From: Halomonas citrativorans
GTDB lineage: Bacteria; Pseudomonadota; Gammaproteobacteria; Pseudomonadales; Halomonadaceae
Direction of reading: 5' to 3'
DNA: 64,000 nt
Assembly (NCBI RefSeq): GCF_900163645.1
Contig: NZ_FUKM01000014.1
Location: forward strand, 62,001 to 126,000
Positions 11,865 through 20,305 of this stretch are shown here, in pieces. The notes under the pieces were generated by a model. The model had not been told where the DNA came from. It searched no databases and saw nothing but the letters and a program-made list of their open reading frames with translations. The translations under genes and the position numbers were made by a program. Position 1 is the first letter of the stretch. Each line of letters begins with the position of its first letter.

Positions 11865-12235
11865 ACCCAAACTCCTGCCAGAATAATTAGAACGGCACTC
11901 ACCACAACGGTGATCTGTGCTTTTTGCACACCACCTTCTAGTGTCACACCAATATCGGCATCCATTAACAGGTGTTTAATCCCTGCTACAAAATGGAACG
12001 CCAGCGCAGAAAGCAGCCCCCAAGCAATGAACTTGGCCAATAGATTATTGGCAAGTGCGCTGCTAACGGCATCAAAGCCTGCTGGAGATGAAAGTGACTT
12101 ACCCAACGCCCAAAAAGCGAACACCAGGCCAACGAACAGAATAACCCCCGTAATACGGTGGGCAATCGACGTCAGTGCCGGAAGTGGGAAGTGTATCGTT
12201 GTTAGATCTAAATTTACGGGTCGTTTGCTATTCAC
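11858..12235 (-). CDS. sdhC: Succinate dehydrogenase cytochrome b556 subunit
   Basis: First gene of sdhCDAB. The 125 residues carry the SdhC signature RPVNLDLTTIHFPLPALTSI, then AHRITGVILF with the first membrane helix, and HFVAGIKHLLMD with the heme-ligand histidine, followed by a third helix. The start is GTG at 12235; the ribosome-binding site is weak. It is divergent from gltA across 499 bp, so both promoters must lie in that gap. Confidence 0.94.
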   Translation of the reverse strand: MNSKRPVNLDLTTIHFPLPALTSIAHRITGVILFVGLVFAFWALGKSLSSPAGFDAVSSALANNLLAKFIAWGLLSALAFHFVAGIKHLLMDADIGVTLEGGVQKAQITVVVSAVLIILAGVWVW

Positions 12236-12734
12236 GGCTTATACACACTCTCTTGGCCCGCTCTGCGACAGGTCGGGCATAGCCCGAGCGGGCAGTGGTT
12301 GCTGGAAGGGGCTCGGCCGTTTGCCAAGTCGGGCACGACCACCTACCTGCCGGTCGCGCGCCGTGGATTATAAGAACCTTCGCCCCTGCTGACAAACCGA
12401 ACTCGGACCTAACTCAATTATGATGTCAAAAAAAGCAGCTCACCCGAGTCGATTTTGCAATGCAGCATCGATATAGTGACAGCACTCTAGTCATTTGATA
12501 AGCCTGTTAAGGGTTCGTCAAATCTCTGCCACCTGGTTATTATAGCTAGCATTAACTATATACAAAAATTGTCTACAATAATAATTTTGCATAACATTAC
12601 ATGCACCATCCATGCCTAGCGCTTTGCATAATTGACAAAATGTCGCACGCTCTTATAGTGGGCAAACCTTTTCGCCGGTGCGGCATGCGAAACAATGACT
12701 TTACGTCCCAACCCGAATCCGAAAGGAGGCCAAC
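12236..12734. other. sdhC-gltA divergent control region
   Basis: 499 bp without a gene. The gltA-proximal half is AT-rich (12530-12660) and holds the gltA promoter described separately. For sdhC, a minus-strand TATAAT lies at 12539-12544, but no good -35 stands at the right distance. I could not identify a specific regulator site by eye; ArcA/Fnr/Crp-type control would be expected from the family but is not demonstrated. Confidence 0.6.
12632..12659 (+). promoter_or_regulatory. Candidate sigma70 promoter of gltA
   Basis: A consensus -35 TTGACA (12632-12637) and a -10 TATAGT (12654-12659), separated by 16 bp, precede gltA. Transcription would start near 12666 and give a leader of about 70 nt ending in the strong ribosome-binding site AAAGGAGG (12721-12728). 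Confidence 0.7.
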
Positions 12735-14021
12735 ATGGCTGACAGGAAAGCAACATTGACGGTAGACGGTCTTGATAAAACGATCGAATTACCCATGTAC
12801 TCCGGCACCCTTGGCCCAGACGTTATTGATGTCCGCGGCTTAGGTGCGGAAGGCCTGTTCACCTACGACCCTGGCTTTATGGCCACCTCTTCTTGCCAAT
12901 CTGCCATCACTTATATTGACGGCGGCAAAGGCGTACTGCTGCATCGCGGCTACCCTATTGACCAGCTGGCTAAAGAGTCCAACTTTGTTGAATTGAGCTA
13001 TACTCTGCTTTTTGGTGAACTGCCCAACGACGAGCAGTACACTGACTTCGCTGCACGCATTCGTAATCACACAATGGTGCACGACCAAATCAACAACTTC
13101 TTTAAAGGGTTTCGCCGCGACGCGCATCCCATGTCGATTCTGTGTGGCGTCGTAGGCGGCCTTGCGGCGTTCTACCATGACCACATGGATATCACTAAAG
13201 AAGAAGACCGCACTATTAGTGCTATTCGCCTGATCGCCAAAATGCCTACTTTGGCGGCCATGTCGCACAAGTATAATGTTGGCCAGCCGTTTAATTACCC
13301 GCGCAACGACCTGAGCTATGCAGAGAATTTCCTCTACATGATGTTCAGCAACCCGTGCGAAGAGTACAAGATCAACCCGGTTTACGCGAAAGCGATGGAC
13401 CGCATTTTCATGCTGCATGCCGACCATGAGCAAAATGCCTCCACCTCTACCGTACGCCTGGCAGGCTCTACCGGCGCCAACCCCTTTGCCTGCATCAGCG
13501 CTGGCATCGCGGCACTATGGGGCCCGGCGCACGGCGGCGCAAACGAAGCCGTACTGGCGATGCTTGATGAGATTGGTGACGACTCTGAAGAGAACATCCA
13601 ACGCTTCATTGATAAGGCAAAAGACAAGGAAGACCCGTTCAAGCTGATGGGCTTTGGTCACCGCGTGTATCGCAACTTTGATCCACGCGCCAAGGTAATG
13701 AAAGAGACCTGCGACGAAGTACTCGCCGAACTGGGCATGGCGAACGACCCGCAGCTTAAAATTGCCAAGCGCCTAGAGCAAATTGCGCTGGAAGACGAAT
13801 ACTTCATTGAGCGCAAGCTTTACCCGAACGTCGACTTCTACTCCGGCATCATTTTGAAAGCGATGGGCATCCCCACCAATATGTTCACGGTGATCTTTGC
13901 CGTATCACGCACGATTGGCTGGATCTCTCATTGGAACGAAATGTTGAGCGAAAGCTATAAAATTGGTCGTCCGCGCCAGCTTTACACTGGCCATGACCAA
14001 CGCGATTACCCGACAAAATAA
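12735..14021 (+). CDS. gltA: Citrate synthase (type II)
   Basis: Condenses oxaloacetate and acetyl-CoA to citrate, entry step of the TCA cycle. At 428 residues it has the size and N-terminal extension ([20 protein letters not shown]) of the hexameric, NADH-sensitive type II enzymes of gammaproteobacteria. The signature [18 protein letters not shown] (about 305-322) holds an active-site His, and [14 protein letters not shown] (about 361-374) the catalytic Asp. It is preceded by AAAGGAGG 7 nt before the ATG and a good promoter, and ended by a hairpin. Divergent from sdhC, as in Pseudomonas. Confidence 0.97.
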   Translation: MADRKATLTVDGLDKTIELPMYSGTLGPDVIDVRGLGAEGLFTYDPGFMATSSCQSAITYIDGGKGVLLHRGYPIDQLAKESNFVELSYTLLFGELPNDEQYTDFAARIRNHTMVHDQINNFFKGFRRDAHPMSILCGVVGGLAAFYHDHMDITKEEDRTISAIRLIAKMPTLAAMSHKYNVGQPFNYPRNDLSYAENFLYMMFSNPCEEYKINPVYAKAMDRIFMLHADHEQNASTSTVRLAGSTGANPFACISAGIAALWGPAHGGANEAVLAMLDEIGDDSEENIQRFIDKAKDKEDPFKLMGFGHRVYRNFDPRAKVMKETCDEVLAELGMANDPQLKIAKRLEQIALEDEYFIERKLYPNVDFYSGIILKAMGIPTNMFTVIFAVSRTIGWISHWNEMLSESYKIGRPRQLYTGHDQRDYPTK

Positions 14022-14043
14022 TTTTCGACGGTTTAATCATCAA

Positions 14044-14067
14044 GAAGGCCACCCTCGGGTGGCCTTC
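14044..14067 (+). terminator. gltA terminator
   Basis: Stem GAAGGCCACC with a CTCG loop and its complement, followed by CTTGTTT, 20 bp after the gltA stop. The U-run is interrupted, so efficiency may be moderate. Confidence 0.75.
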
Positions 14068-14647
14068 CTTGTTTAAGCGTCTCTGCTTTGATATGACCGC
14101 CCTCCAAGCCTGCTGATTCCCGCAAGCCCTCCTCTCTAAACACATTCGAATACGTGCGCTAGACGAGCATTCTGACCTCATCAGCATGACACCCAACAAC
14201 GCTTCTCCAAACGCTCGCGTCCCACCTCATCAATAGACGAAAGCACCAGCCAAAACGCTAGCAAAAGGCCGTAATAGCACTTGACTTTTTTAAGAGCCAG
14301 GCTGGGAAAATGTTTTCCACACTATCTGTGGATAACCTTGTTCATAACCCCTCACAAATGCCCCTAAATCGCCATGAACAGTGACCTCCCCTTAAATTGG
14401 TTATTTTTTGACCGAACGTAAGCTGTTGTTTTTAAACAAAATAAGTTAATTCGAATATTTTTCGCAGGTGCAGCACGGGGTTGTGCACAACCTTTAGCAA
14501 GGACCACCAAAAGTGGACAAGTCAAGCGAAAATACCACAAATAAAGTGGGGATTTAGCGATTTAGCTAGATAGCAGGCAGGAAAAAACGCAGCAAATGAA
14601 GGAGTTCATTACTACATCAATATGGGGATAGAAGAGTATAAAAGAGA
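14068..14647. other. Long convergent intergenic region with DnaA-box-like cluster and AT-rich stretch
   Basis: No gene in about 580 bp between convergent gltA and the tRNA operon. It contains TTTTCCACA (14313-14321, fits TTWTNCACA), a perfect DnaA box in reverse orientation TGTGGATAA (14327-14335), a palindromic TTGTGCACAA (14481-14490, one mismatch on either strand) and GTGGACAA (14513-14520). Between them, 14393-14465 is strongly AT-rich (for example TTATTTTTTG and TGTTTTTAAACAAAATAAG). An inverted repeat GGAAAA-TG-TTTTCC lies at 14305-14318. This resembles a DnaA-binding cluster, possibly a titration site or an origin-like element. No dnaA, gidA or par genes are nearby, so origin function is only a hypothesis. 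Confidence 0.4.
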
Positions 14648-14723
14648 TGGCGTCCCATAGGGGGTTCGAACCCCTGTTACCGCCGTGAAAGGGCGGTGTC
14701 CTGGACCACTAGACGAATGGGAC
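14648..14723 (-). tRNA. tRNA-Glu (UUC)
   Basis: The minus strand gives a 76-nt cloverleaf starting GTCCCATTCGTCTAGTGG with anticodon loop CTTTCAC (anticodon TTC). The T-loop region GGGGTTCGAACCCC and a genome-encoded CCA end follow. It is second in a two-tRNA unit, 20 bp after tRNA-Ala, and close to gltX, whose product charges it. Confidence 0.97.
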
Positions 14724-14743
14724 GTTACGACAAACAAACTAAA

Positions 14744-14819
14744 TGGTGGAGCCTAGCGGGATCGAACCGCTGACCTCAACACTGCCAGTGTTGCGCTCTC
14801 CCAGCTGAGCTAAGGCCCC
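14744..14819 (-). tRNA. tRNA-Ala (GGC)
   Basis: The minus strand gives a 76-nt cloverleaf starting GGGGCCTTAGCTCAGCTGG. The anticodon stem-loop CAACA-CTGGCAG-TGTTG gives anticodon GGC, then GGTTCGATCC and encoded CCA. The acceptor stem has the G3-U70 wobble pair that is the alanine identity element. First gene of the tRNA-Ala-tRNA-Glu unit. Confidence 0.97.
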
Positions 14820-14841
14820 ACATGTCCTGAAGACGGAGCGT

Positions 14842-14870
14842 ATAATACTGATTACGCTCGTCTTCGTCAA
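14842..14870 (-). promoter_or_regulatory. Promoter of the tRNA-Ala-tRNA-Glu unit
   Basis: On the minus strand a -35 TTGACG (14865-14870) and a -10 TATTAT (14842-14847) are separated by the ideal 17 bp. A GC-containing discriminator (ACGCTCCG) follows, as in stable-RNA promoters under stringent control. The predicted start is about 15 nt before the mature tRNA-Ala. Confidence 0.75.
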
Positions 14871-14885
14871 GGGCATTAATTACCT

Positions 14886-14927
14886 AGAAAAACGCCAGAC
14901 GCCTAACGTCAATGGAGAATGGCGTTT
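14886..14927 (-). terminator. gltX terminator
   Basis: In the minus direction the stem AAACGCCA/TGGCGTTT encloses a small inner hairpin GACG-TTAGG-CGTC and is followed by a U-run (TTTTT), just after the gltX stop. It separates gltX from the downstream tRNA promoter. Confidence 0.6.
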
Positions 14928-14950
14928 CCTGCAGCCATTAGCTGAATGAC

Positions 14951-16429
14951 TTACAGATCGCGGTACTCTTTTTCAAAACGTTTCGCTTGTTTCTTGGAAA
15001 CGCCACCCAGCACATCAATAGCGCTGCGCAGACGCGCACGAGTGACATCGGAACCCAGAATCGCCATGGCATCCATAACAGACGTGCTCGAGCTACTGCC
15101 TGTAATCGCAATAAAAACGGGCGCCAGGAATGCTTTCATTTTAAGCTCGAAGTACTCTGACAAGCTCTTTACTTCGGCCAGCAACGCTTCTTTATCCCAA
15201 GCAGGTAGCACCTCGAAGCGCCAGACCAGAAACTGCAGCAATTTCACTAACTCGTCTTTCTCCAGCTTAATACTGGCGAAGTCATCTTCTGTAAGCGTAG
15301 GTAAGCCTGAGAAGAAGTGCCCGGCTAGCGGCATGATTTGTGAAAGTGTTTCTACGCGTGGGCGCACCTGGGGCAAAATCTGCCTTACATAGGCATCATT
15401 AAACGCCCATTCGCGCAGCGCAGTAAGCAGCGCATCGTCATCCAGATCCTCGCGGATATAAACGCCGTTGAGCCAGGTAAGCTTCTCTAGATCAAACACC
15501 GGCCCACCCAGCGAGACACGCTGAATATCAAACTCGGCCATCATATCGGGTAAGCTAAACTTCTCGCGCTCATCCGGCATGGACCAGCCCATACGGCCGA
15601 GGTAATTGGTAACCGCTTGAGGCAAAAAGCCCATCCGGCGATAGAAATTAATCGACGTGGGATTTTTACGTTTGGAAAGCTTGGATTTGTCGGGGTTACG
15701 CAAAAGCGGCATATGGCATAGCTCAGGCATTTCCCAACCAAAGTATTCATATAACAGCTGGTGTTTGGGTGCGGAGTTAATCCATTCTTCGCCACGCAGT
15801 ACATGCGTGATTTCCATTAAATGGTCATCTACCACATTCGCCAAATGGTAAGTAGGCATGCCGTCCGACTTGAGCAGTATCTGCGCGTCAACTTGCGCCC
15901 ACTCCACTTCAATCGTACCGCGCAGCATATCGTTTACTACGCAGACACCTTCGCTAGGCACGTTCATACGCACGACATAAGGCCAGCCTTCCTGCTGCCG
16001 GCGAGCAGCTTCTGCGTCATCCAAAGCCAAGTCACCCGGCTTGAGAGCCAGATGCAAGCCTGCTGCCTTACGCGACTCACGCAGCTCATCCAGTTCTTCT
16101 GTGGTGCGGTAGCATTTAAACGCATGGCCAGCGTCCAGCAACTGCTGAGCATGCTTCGCATAAATATCGCCACGTTCGCTTTGGCGGTACGGACCATGTG
16201 GGCCGCCAACGTCTGGCCCCTCATCCCACTCCAACCCAAGCCAGCGCAAGGAGTCCAGAATCATCTGCTCTGACTCAGGCGTTGAGCGTACGCGGTCCGT
16301 GTCCTCAATACGCAAAATAAACTGCCCGCCATGCTGACGCGCAAAGCATAAATTGAACAGCGCAATATACGCCGTACCAACGTGGGGATCCCCAGTTGGG
16401 GAAGGTGCAATGCGAGTACGAACGGTCAT
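14951..16429 (-). CDS. gltX: Glutamyl-tRNA synthetase
   Basis: Class I aminoacyl-tRNA synthetase that charges tRNA-Glu. The 492 residues carry the HIGH-type motif [19 protein letters not shown] at the N-terminus, [10 protein letters not shown], the segment [14 protein letters not shown] near 240, and the KMSKS-type loop DKSKLSKRK near 260. Chosen start is the ATG at 16429 ([11 protein letters not shown]), with AAGGA 7 nt upstream; a TTG one codon earlier is possible. Its own substrate tRNA-Glu gene lies 228 bp downstream on the same strand, but terminator and promoter signals between them suggest separate transcription. Confidence 0.96.
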   Translation of the reverse strand: MTVRTRIAPSPTGDPHVGTAYIALFNLCFARQHGGQFILRIEDTDRVRSTPESEQMILDSLRWLGLEWDEGPDVGGPHGPYRQSERGDIYAKHAQQLLDAGHAFKCYRTTEELDELRESRKAAGLHLALKPGDLALDDAEAARRQQEGWPYVVRMNVPSEGVCVVNDMLRGTIEVEWAQVDAQILLKSDGMPTYHLANVVDDHLMEITHVLRGEEWINSAPKHQLLYEYFGWEMPELCHMPLLRNPDKSKLSKRKNPTSINFYRRMGFLPQAVTNYLGRMGWSMPDEREKFSLPDMMAEFDIQRVSLGGPVFDLEKLTWLNGVYIREDLDDDALLTALREWAFNDAYVRQILPQVRPRVETLSQIMPLAGHFFSGLPTLTEDDFASIKLEKDELVKLLQFLVWRFEVLPAWDKEALLAEVKSLSEYFELKMKAFLAPVFIAITGSSSSTSVMDAMAILGSDVTRARLRSAIDVLGGVSKKQAKRFEKEYRDL

Positions 16430-16717
16430 CAAGACATCCTTATAGCGAGAAAGCGTAGCGATATTATACCTACCCTACGCATAACCAACAGCGCTGTAGA
16501 TGGAACGACTTCCATATTAAAGCGTCTTACAAAAAGTAATACGGTTATAAGATTACAAGATGCGCGACACTGAACAATCGCTTAGTATGGCGCGGCGTCG
16601 ATGATCGGCGATCATGCTTATAAAAAGTGCTTAAACGCACTAAGCGTGCTCACATCGCTGCAACTGTGGTTGAAGTAAACTTAACGAGCTTACACAGCTC
16701 AATTATAGGAAATCGAA

Positions 16718-17242
16718 ATGGAATCGCTAGGCTCACGTATTAAGCAATTGCGTCTTAGGGCCAAGCTCAACAAAGCTGCCCTAGCACGTAACGTTGGCGT
16801 GTCGGATGTTACTATTTCCTACTGGGAATCAGGTGCAATTAAACAAATTGGTCACGAGCGTTTGGTCGCTCTAGCCGAGGCGTTGGATTGTTCACTTGCT
16901 ACCTTGCTGGAAGGCGACACCGCCCCTCAACTGTTGACGTTGAAACACACTGGCCCCCTCCCCTGGGAACAGGTGCAAGCAACGACAATTACCGTTCCAC
17001 ATCATTTAGCGTTAAATATCGACTGGAAAGCGCCCTGCGTCATGGCAACTCCAGATTCAGGCACTGACTTTTCACCCGTCGCAGCCAATGATTTACTGCT
17101 GCTGGGCCCGACACACGTATTTCATAAAGCCGGGCATTATCTTGTCAGTCGCGACGAGCGTTTTGTACTTGAGCACTTTGCAAAAGCGCCTTCTGACGTA
17201 GAAATACATGCGGTACTGCTAGCCCATTGGCGTTCTGTCTAA
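16718..17242 (+). CDS. XRE-family transcriptional regulator with C-terminal S24/cupin-like region
   Basis: A 174-residue protein with an N-terminal helix-turn-helix of the Cro/CI (XRE) type: GSRIKQLRLRAKLNKAALAR then NVGVSDVTISYWESG (about residues 5-39). The C-terminal half (about 80-174) has the general layout of the CI/LexA-like peptidase S24 sensor domain (GTDFSPVAANDLLLL, GHYLVSRDERF). I do not see a convincing Ser-Lys dyad, so autocleavage is doubtful. It stands alone between gltX and a lipoprotein gene; no phage genes surround it. Target unknown. The ATG follows AGGAAATCGA. Confidence 0.75.
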   Translation: MESLGSRIKQLRLRAKLNKAALARNVGVSDVTISYWESGAIKQIGHERLVALAEALDCSLATLLEGDTAPQLLTLKHTGPLPWEQVQATTITVPHHLALNIDWKAPCVMATPDSGTDFSPVAANDLLLLGPTHVFHKAGHYLVSRDERFVLEHFAKAPSDVEIHAVLLAHWRSV

Positions 17243-17264
17243 AGCATCTACATCCCCGTAAATG

Positions 17265-17861
17265 TTAATGCACTTCCACCTGGTCACGTGTTCGTCTTGG
17301 CTCCTCCCCCACCAAGAAACGGCGTGAGTAGGTGGCCACTTGACCCAACCCATGGCGGGATTGGCTAACCAGCTCTCCCGCCAAATTCTCCCCGCGATTA
17401 CCGATCACGGCTTGTACGGTTTGAGGCTGCACACTAGCTTCGGAAAGCTGTACATGTACGATATAGCCACCATCCGGCAAACCGCTCCCTGAACCAAATG
17501 GACCGGCAACAAAGCCTCCGTCACTAACCCGCGCACGTGCCCTCCAGCGCACACGACTCACTTCACGCTCGACAATAACCTGCACCTGCGCCTGATCAGG
17601 TAGATTGGTTTCTCCCTCCACCATCAGACGCCGATCAGGGCGCAAGGCAACCGATGTCGAAATAGCTACTTCCAAGGATACGATGCTCGCAGGCTCTTCC
17701 GCTACAGAAGCGTCAGCCGGTTGCGTGCTGGTAGCTGTCTGTTCAGATAAATTACGCGGGGGTTCGTCTTCGGAATCGCTGCATCCTGCAGCCGACATCG
17801 TCACTACCAATAATAGGCCAAAGCCCGTTTGTCGCTTATACCCTGTTCGTAACTTACACAT
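17265..17861 (-). CDS. Putative lipoprotein of unknown function
   Basis: A 198-residue protein with a positively charged start (MCKLRTGYKRQ), a hydrophobic stretch GFGLLLVVTMSAAG and a Cys at about position 27 (SAAGC), compatible with a type II signal peptide. The -3 residue is Ala rather than the preferred Leu. A low-complexity Glu/Ser/Thr linker follows (about 28-60). The beta-rich C-terminal domain contains VQVIVEREVSRVRWRARARV and GPFGSGSGLPDGGYIVHVQL. I do not recognise the family. Likely envelope-located. Confidence 0.6.
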   Translation of the reverse strand: MCKLRTGYKRQTGFGLLLVVTMSAAGCSDSEDEPPRNLSEQTATSTQPADASVAEEPASIVSLEVAISTSVALRPDRRLMVEGETNLPDQAQVQVIVEREVSRVRWRARARVSDGGFVAGPFGSGSGLPDGGYIVHVQLSEASVQPQTVQAVIGNRGENLAGELVSQSRHGLGQVATYSRRFLVGEEPRRTRDQVEVH

Positions 17862-17985
17862 AGTGCTTCCTCAAAAACGGCGGCTTCCAGACTATCACTG
17901 CCACCTCCTGGCAGCAGTGAATTCGATCACTCATGAAGCATCGGGAAGAGGAGCGATGGCGGTCATAAGCAAGGTGCCGTTTGGG

Positions 17986-18717
17986 CTACTTCATTTCAAA
18001 GCCACGCTGAATCAAGAAGTCACGCATATGGGGTCGTAGTTTGTTATCAAACAGCGGCTTCAGGTTTTGTGACCAATCGGAGTCTTTATTGCCACTGCTA
18101 CGCGACTGATAATACGCCTGCATGGTGTCATCAAACGCTTGCACCTGCGCACTGTCGTCGCTGTAGTAGTCTTCTTTTAAGATCGCTTCAACCGGCAGGC
18201 GGGGCTTTACCTCCGGTTCATGAGACGGATAGCCAAGGCACATACCAAATACAGGGTAAACATGCTCAGGCAGCTTTAACAGATCGCTAACCGCTTGGGG
18301 GTTATTGCGAATGCCGCCAATATAACAGATGCCCAGCCCTTCTGATTCAGCAGCTGTCGCAACATTCTGCGCCATTAAGGCAGTGTCTACCGTGGCTACC
18401 AACAGCTGTTCTGTCATCCCTCGAACAACGTTGGAACCCGCCCGCTCTGATGCCTCGGTTGGGCGCTTCATATCGGCACAGAAGACCAGAAAGTCCGCAC
18501 AACTGGCAATATAAGACTGGCCACCCGCTAACTCAGCAATCTGTTCGCGATTAGCCGAATTTGTAACATGAATAACCGTATAGGCTTGAACATGACTGGA
18601 CGTTGCCGCGCCTTGACCCGCTTGGATAAGTTCGATCAGAAGCTCACGTGCAATCGGCTGATCCTTGAATTTTCGAACTGAACGGTGGGATTTCAAGAGT
18701 TTAATAACGTCGTTCAT
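17986..18717 (-). CDS. nfsA: Oxygen-insensitive NADPH nitroreductase, NfsA type
   Basis: FMN-dependent two-electron reductase of nitroaromatics, quinones and similar electrophiles (cytoplasmic). The 243-residue length matches NfsA/Frp. Key segments: SHRSVRKFKDQPI (about 9-21), which contacts FMN phosphate; AGQGAATSSHVQAYTVIHV (about 33-51); GLGICYIGGIRNNPQAVSDLL (about 130-150); and VFGMCLGYPSHEPEVKPRLP (about 160-180). No partner gene is adjacent. The physiological substrate is unknown, as for most of the family. Confidence 0.85.
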   Translation of the reverse strand: MNDVIKLLKSHRSVRKFKDQPIARELLIELIQAGQGAATSSHVQAYTVIHVTNSANREQIAELAGGQSYIASCADFLVFCADMKRPTEASERAGSNVVRGMTEQLLVATVDTALMAQNVATAAESEGLGICYIGGIRNNPQAVSDLLKLPEHVYPVFGMCLGYPSHEPEVKPRLPVEAILKEDYYSDDSAQVQAFDDTMQAYYQSRSSGNKDSDWSQNLKPLFDNKLRPHMRDFLIQRGFEMK

Positions 18718-18758
18718 GGTACCTCGCCTTTATAAATCAGTATCGCTTACCAAACACC

Positions 18759-18900
18759 AGGGTTTGTACGAAAAGTCGCTGAGCGAAGGCCAGATAAGGC
18801 AAAAATCAGCGAAAAAACGGAGTTTACATGTGTAAATGAGTATTTTGAGCTGATTTTTAACGCCGTATGGTCGAGCGCAAGCAGTTTTCGTACAAAGCCT
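18759..18900. repeat. 142-bp palindromic MITE/REP-like element
   Basis: The ends are imperfect inverted repeats: left AGGGTTTGTACGAAAA, right TTTTCGTACAAAGCCT. Similarity continues inward (AAAAATCAGC against GCTGATTTTT) to a perfect centre TTTACA-TG-TGTAAA at 18823-18836, exactly mid-element. The whole unit can fold into one long hairpin and contains no gene. It lies 41 bp upstream of nfsA and downstream of the dksA-like gene. It has the form of a non-autonomous transposable element; copy number cannot be checked here. Confidence 0.75.
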
Positions 18901-18971
18901 AGAATCGCACAGCCGCACGCTAATAGCCTACTGCTAAACGCTTTTATCCCATAAGCGCAAACATGGGCTTG

Positions 18972-19238
18972 CTAGCGAAGCTGGCTGTCTTTACTGCCTC
19001 GGCGATTATAGCTGCTAGCGTTCGACTGTTTTTTGTCGTGCTCGTTCTGGCAAACAACGCACAGCCGAACCCCTGGGACTGCAATGCGGCGCGCTTCAGG
19101 AATCACCTCATCGCACTCCTCACAATACTTACGGCTTTCGCCCTGCGGCAGCCGACTGCGGGCAAGCTCGACAGCATCATCCAGTGTTCTTTCGATTTGC
19201 TCTTGTTCGGCACCCTCTTTTGCCCATCCGCCTGCCAT
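18972..19238 (-). CDS. DksA/TraR-family C4 zinc-finger protein (YbiI-like)
   Basis: Small 88-residue protein with a C4 zinc finger YCEECDEVIPEARRIAVPG...CVVCQ (about 38-63), typical of the DksA/TraR family. It lacks the long coiled coil of DksA, so it resembles E. coli YbiI in size and layout. DksA relatives bind RNA polymerase through the secondary channel; whether this short form does so is unknown. It begins MAGGWAKEG and ends with a basic, disordered tail. Monocistronic. Confidence 0.85.
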   Translation of the reverse strand: MAGGWAKEGAEQEQIERTLDDAVELARSRLPQGESRKYCEECDEVIPEARRIAVPGVRLCVVCQNEHDKKQSNASSYNRRGSKDSQLR

Positions 19239-19420
19239 TATTGAACTCCCTACTCGCTAGTTTATCTATCAAGGTAGCAGCTATCGGTAGGCCACGAATA
19301 TTCCACTAATGAAATCGCTTAGCGTTAAGAAATTTTCCTTACATACAAGGATGTTGTAGCGCTTCAGGCTATACTCTTTGATAATCCCCTGATGAAACAT
19401 AACGATGCCAGGAAGCTGCC

Positions 19421-20188
19421 ATGAATAACATTAAATCTGATGCCTCTGGTCAAGAGTGGAATGCCGGGCAATATGCGGAAAATGCCCATTTTGTTCCCAG
19501 ATTGGGCAGTGACGTCGTAAAGCTGCTCTCGCCACAACCAGGCCAGCGCATTTTGGATCTGGGCTGCGGCGACGGCGTATTAACCGAACGTTTAATGCAT
19601 CTTGGTGCTGATGTATTAGGCATTGACTCATCAGAGGAAATGGTGACAGCCGCCCGCCAACGCGGCGTTACCGCTCGCGTTGTTGATGCCCATGAGCTTC
19701 CGTTTGACCACGAATTTGATGCCGTTTTCAGTAACGCCTCACTTCATTGGATGCTGGATCCTCAAGCTGTTCTTTCTGGTGTTAAGCGTGCTTTAAAACC
19801 GGGTGGGCGGTTCGTGGCTGAGTTTGGCGGGCACGGTAATGTCGCGGCTATTTGTACCGCGCTTATTGCTTCGCTTCAGTTTCGGGGTATTAGCGCTCGC
19901 GGTCGGCACCCCTGGTATTTTCCGACCACAGAAGAGTACGCGCACCTGCTGCAAACGGTTGGTTTTCAGATAGACTCAATTGAGCTGCTTCCACGTCCCA
20001 CCGCGTTACCGGCGGGGATGGCAGGCTGGCTTGAAACCTTCGCCAATCCGTTTTTACATGGATTAGAAGATGACCTTCGAGACTCAATTATGGATAACAC
20101 CATGATTCTTCTTGGTCATAGCTTAAAAGATGGCCAAGGAAACTGGACAGCAGATTATGTCCGCTTACGCGTCTCAGCCCACGTATAA
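19421..20188 (+). CDS. Class I SAM-dependent methyltransferase
   Basis: A 255-residue Rossmann-fold methyltransferase. Motif I is ILDLGCGDGVLTERL (about 44-58), the acidic ribose-binding residue lies in VLGIDSSEEMVTAAR (about 65-79), and motif IV region is FDAVFSNASLHWMLDP (about 104-119), then KPGGRFVAEFGGHGN. The layout is like trans-aconitate or malonyl-ACP methyltransferases (Tam/BioC), but no biotin genes are adjacent, so the substrate is unknown. The ATG is at 19421 (MNNIKSDASGQEWNAGQYAE). Confidence 0.85.
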   Translation: MNNIKSDASGQEWNAGQYAENAHFVPRLGSDVVKLLSPQPGQRILDLGCGDGVLTERLMHLGADVLGIDSSEEMVTAARQRGVTARVVDAHELPFDHEFDAVFSNASLHWMLDPQAVLSGVKRALKPGGRFVAEFGGHGNVAAICTALIASLQFRGISARGRHPWYFPTTEEYAHLLQTVGFQIDSIELLPRPTALPAGMAGWLETFANPFLHGLEDDLRDSIMDNTMILLGHSLKDGQGNWTADYVRLRVSAHV

Positions 20189-20269
20189 CCTGTTACAGGC
20201 CGCCTGCCAGAGCAACATGCTTGTAGCCCTGGCAGGCATCCAGCCCCCGTTCTTAAAACATCTAGAGTA

Positions 20270-20305
20270 GTTAAAACAGTTAAAACGGTTAAAACGGTTA
20301 AAACG
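20270..20305. repeat. Four 9-bp tandem repeats across the chemoreceptor stop codon
   Basis: The unit GTTAAAACG occurs four times in tandem (the first with A in place of the last G). The fourth copy overlaps the TAA stop of the minus-strand chemoreceptor gene, and each further copy supplies another in-frame TAA. Such short arrays expand and contract by slippage. Confidence 0.85.

Noticed and set aside
14305..14520. Calling the DnaA-box-like cluster the chromosomal origin
   Set aside because: No dnaA, gidA, parAB or rpmH nearby and only a few boxes; kept only as a possible DnaA-binding region.
18730..18918. 62-codon frame over the 142-bp palindrome
   Set aside because: It lies within the palindromic repeat and its sequence simply reads through the inverted halves.
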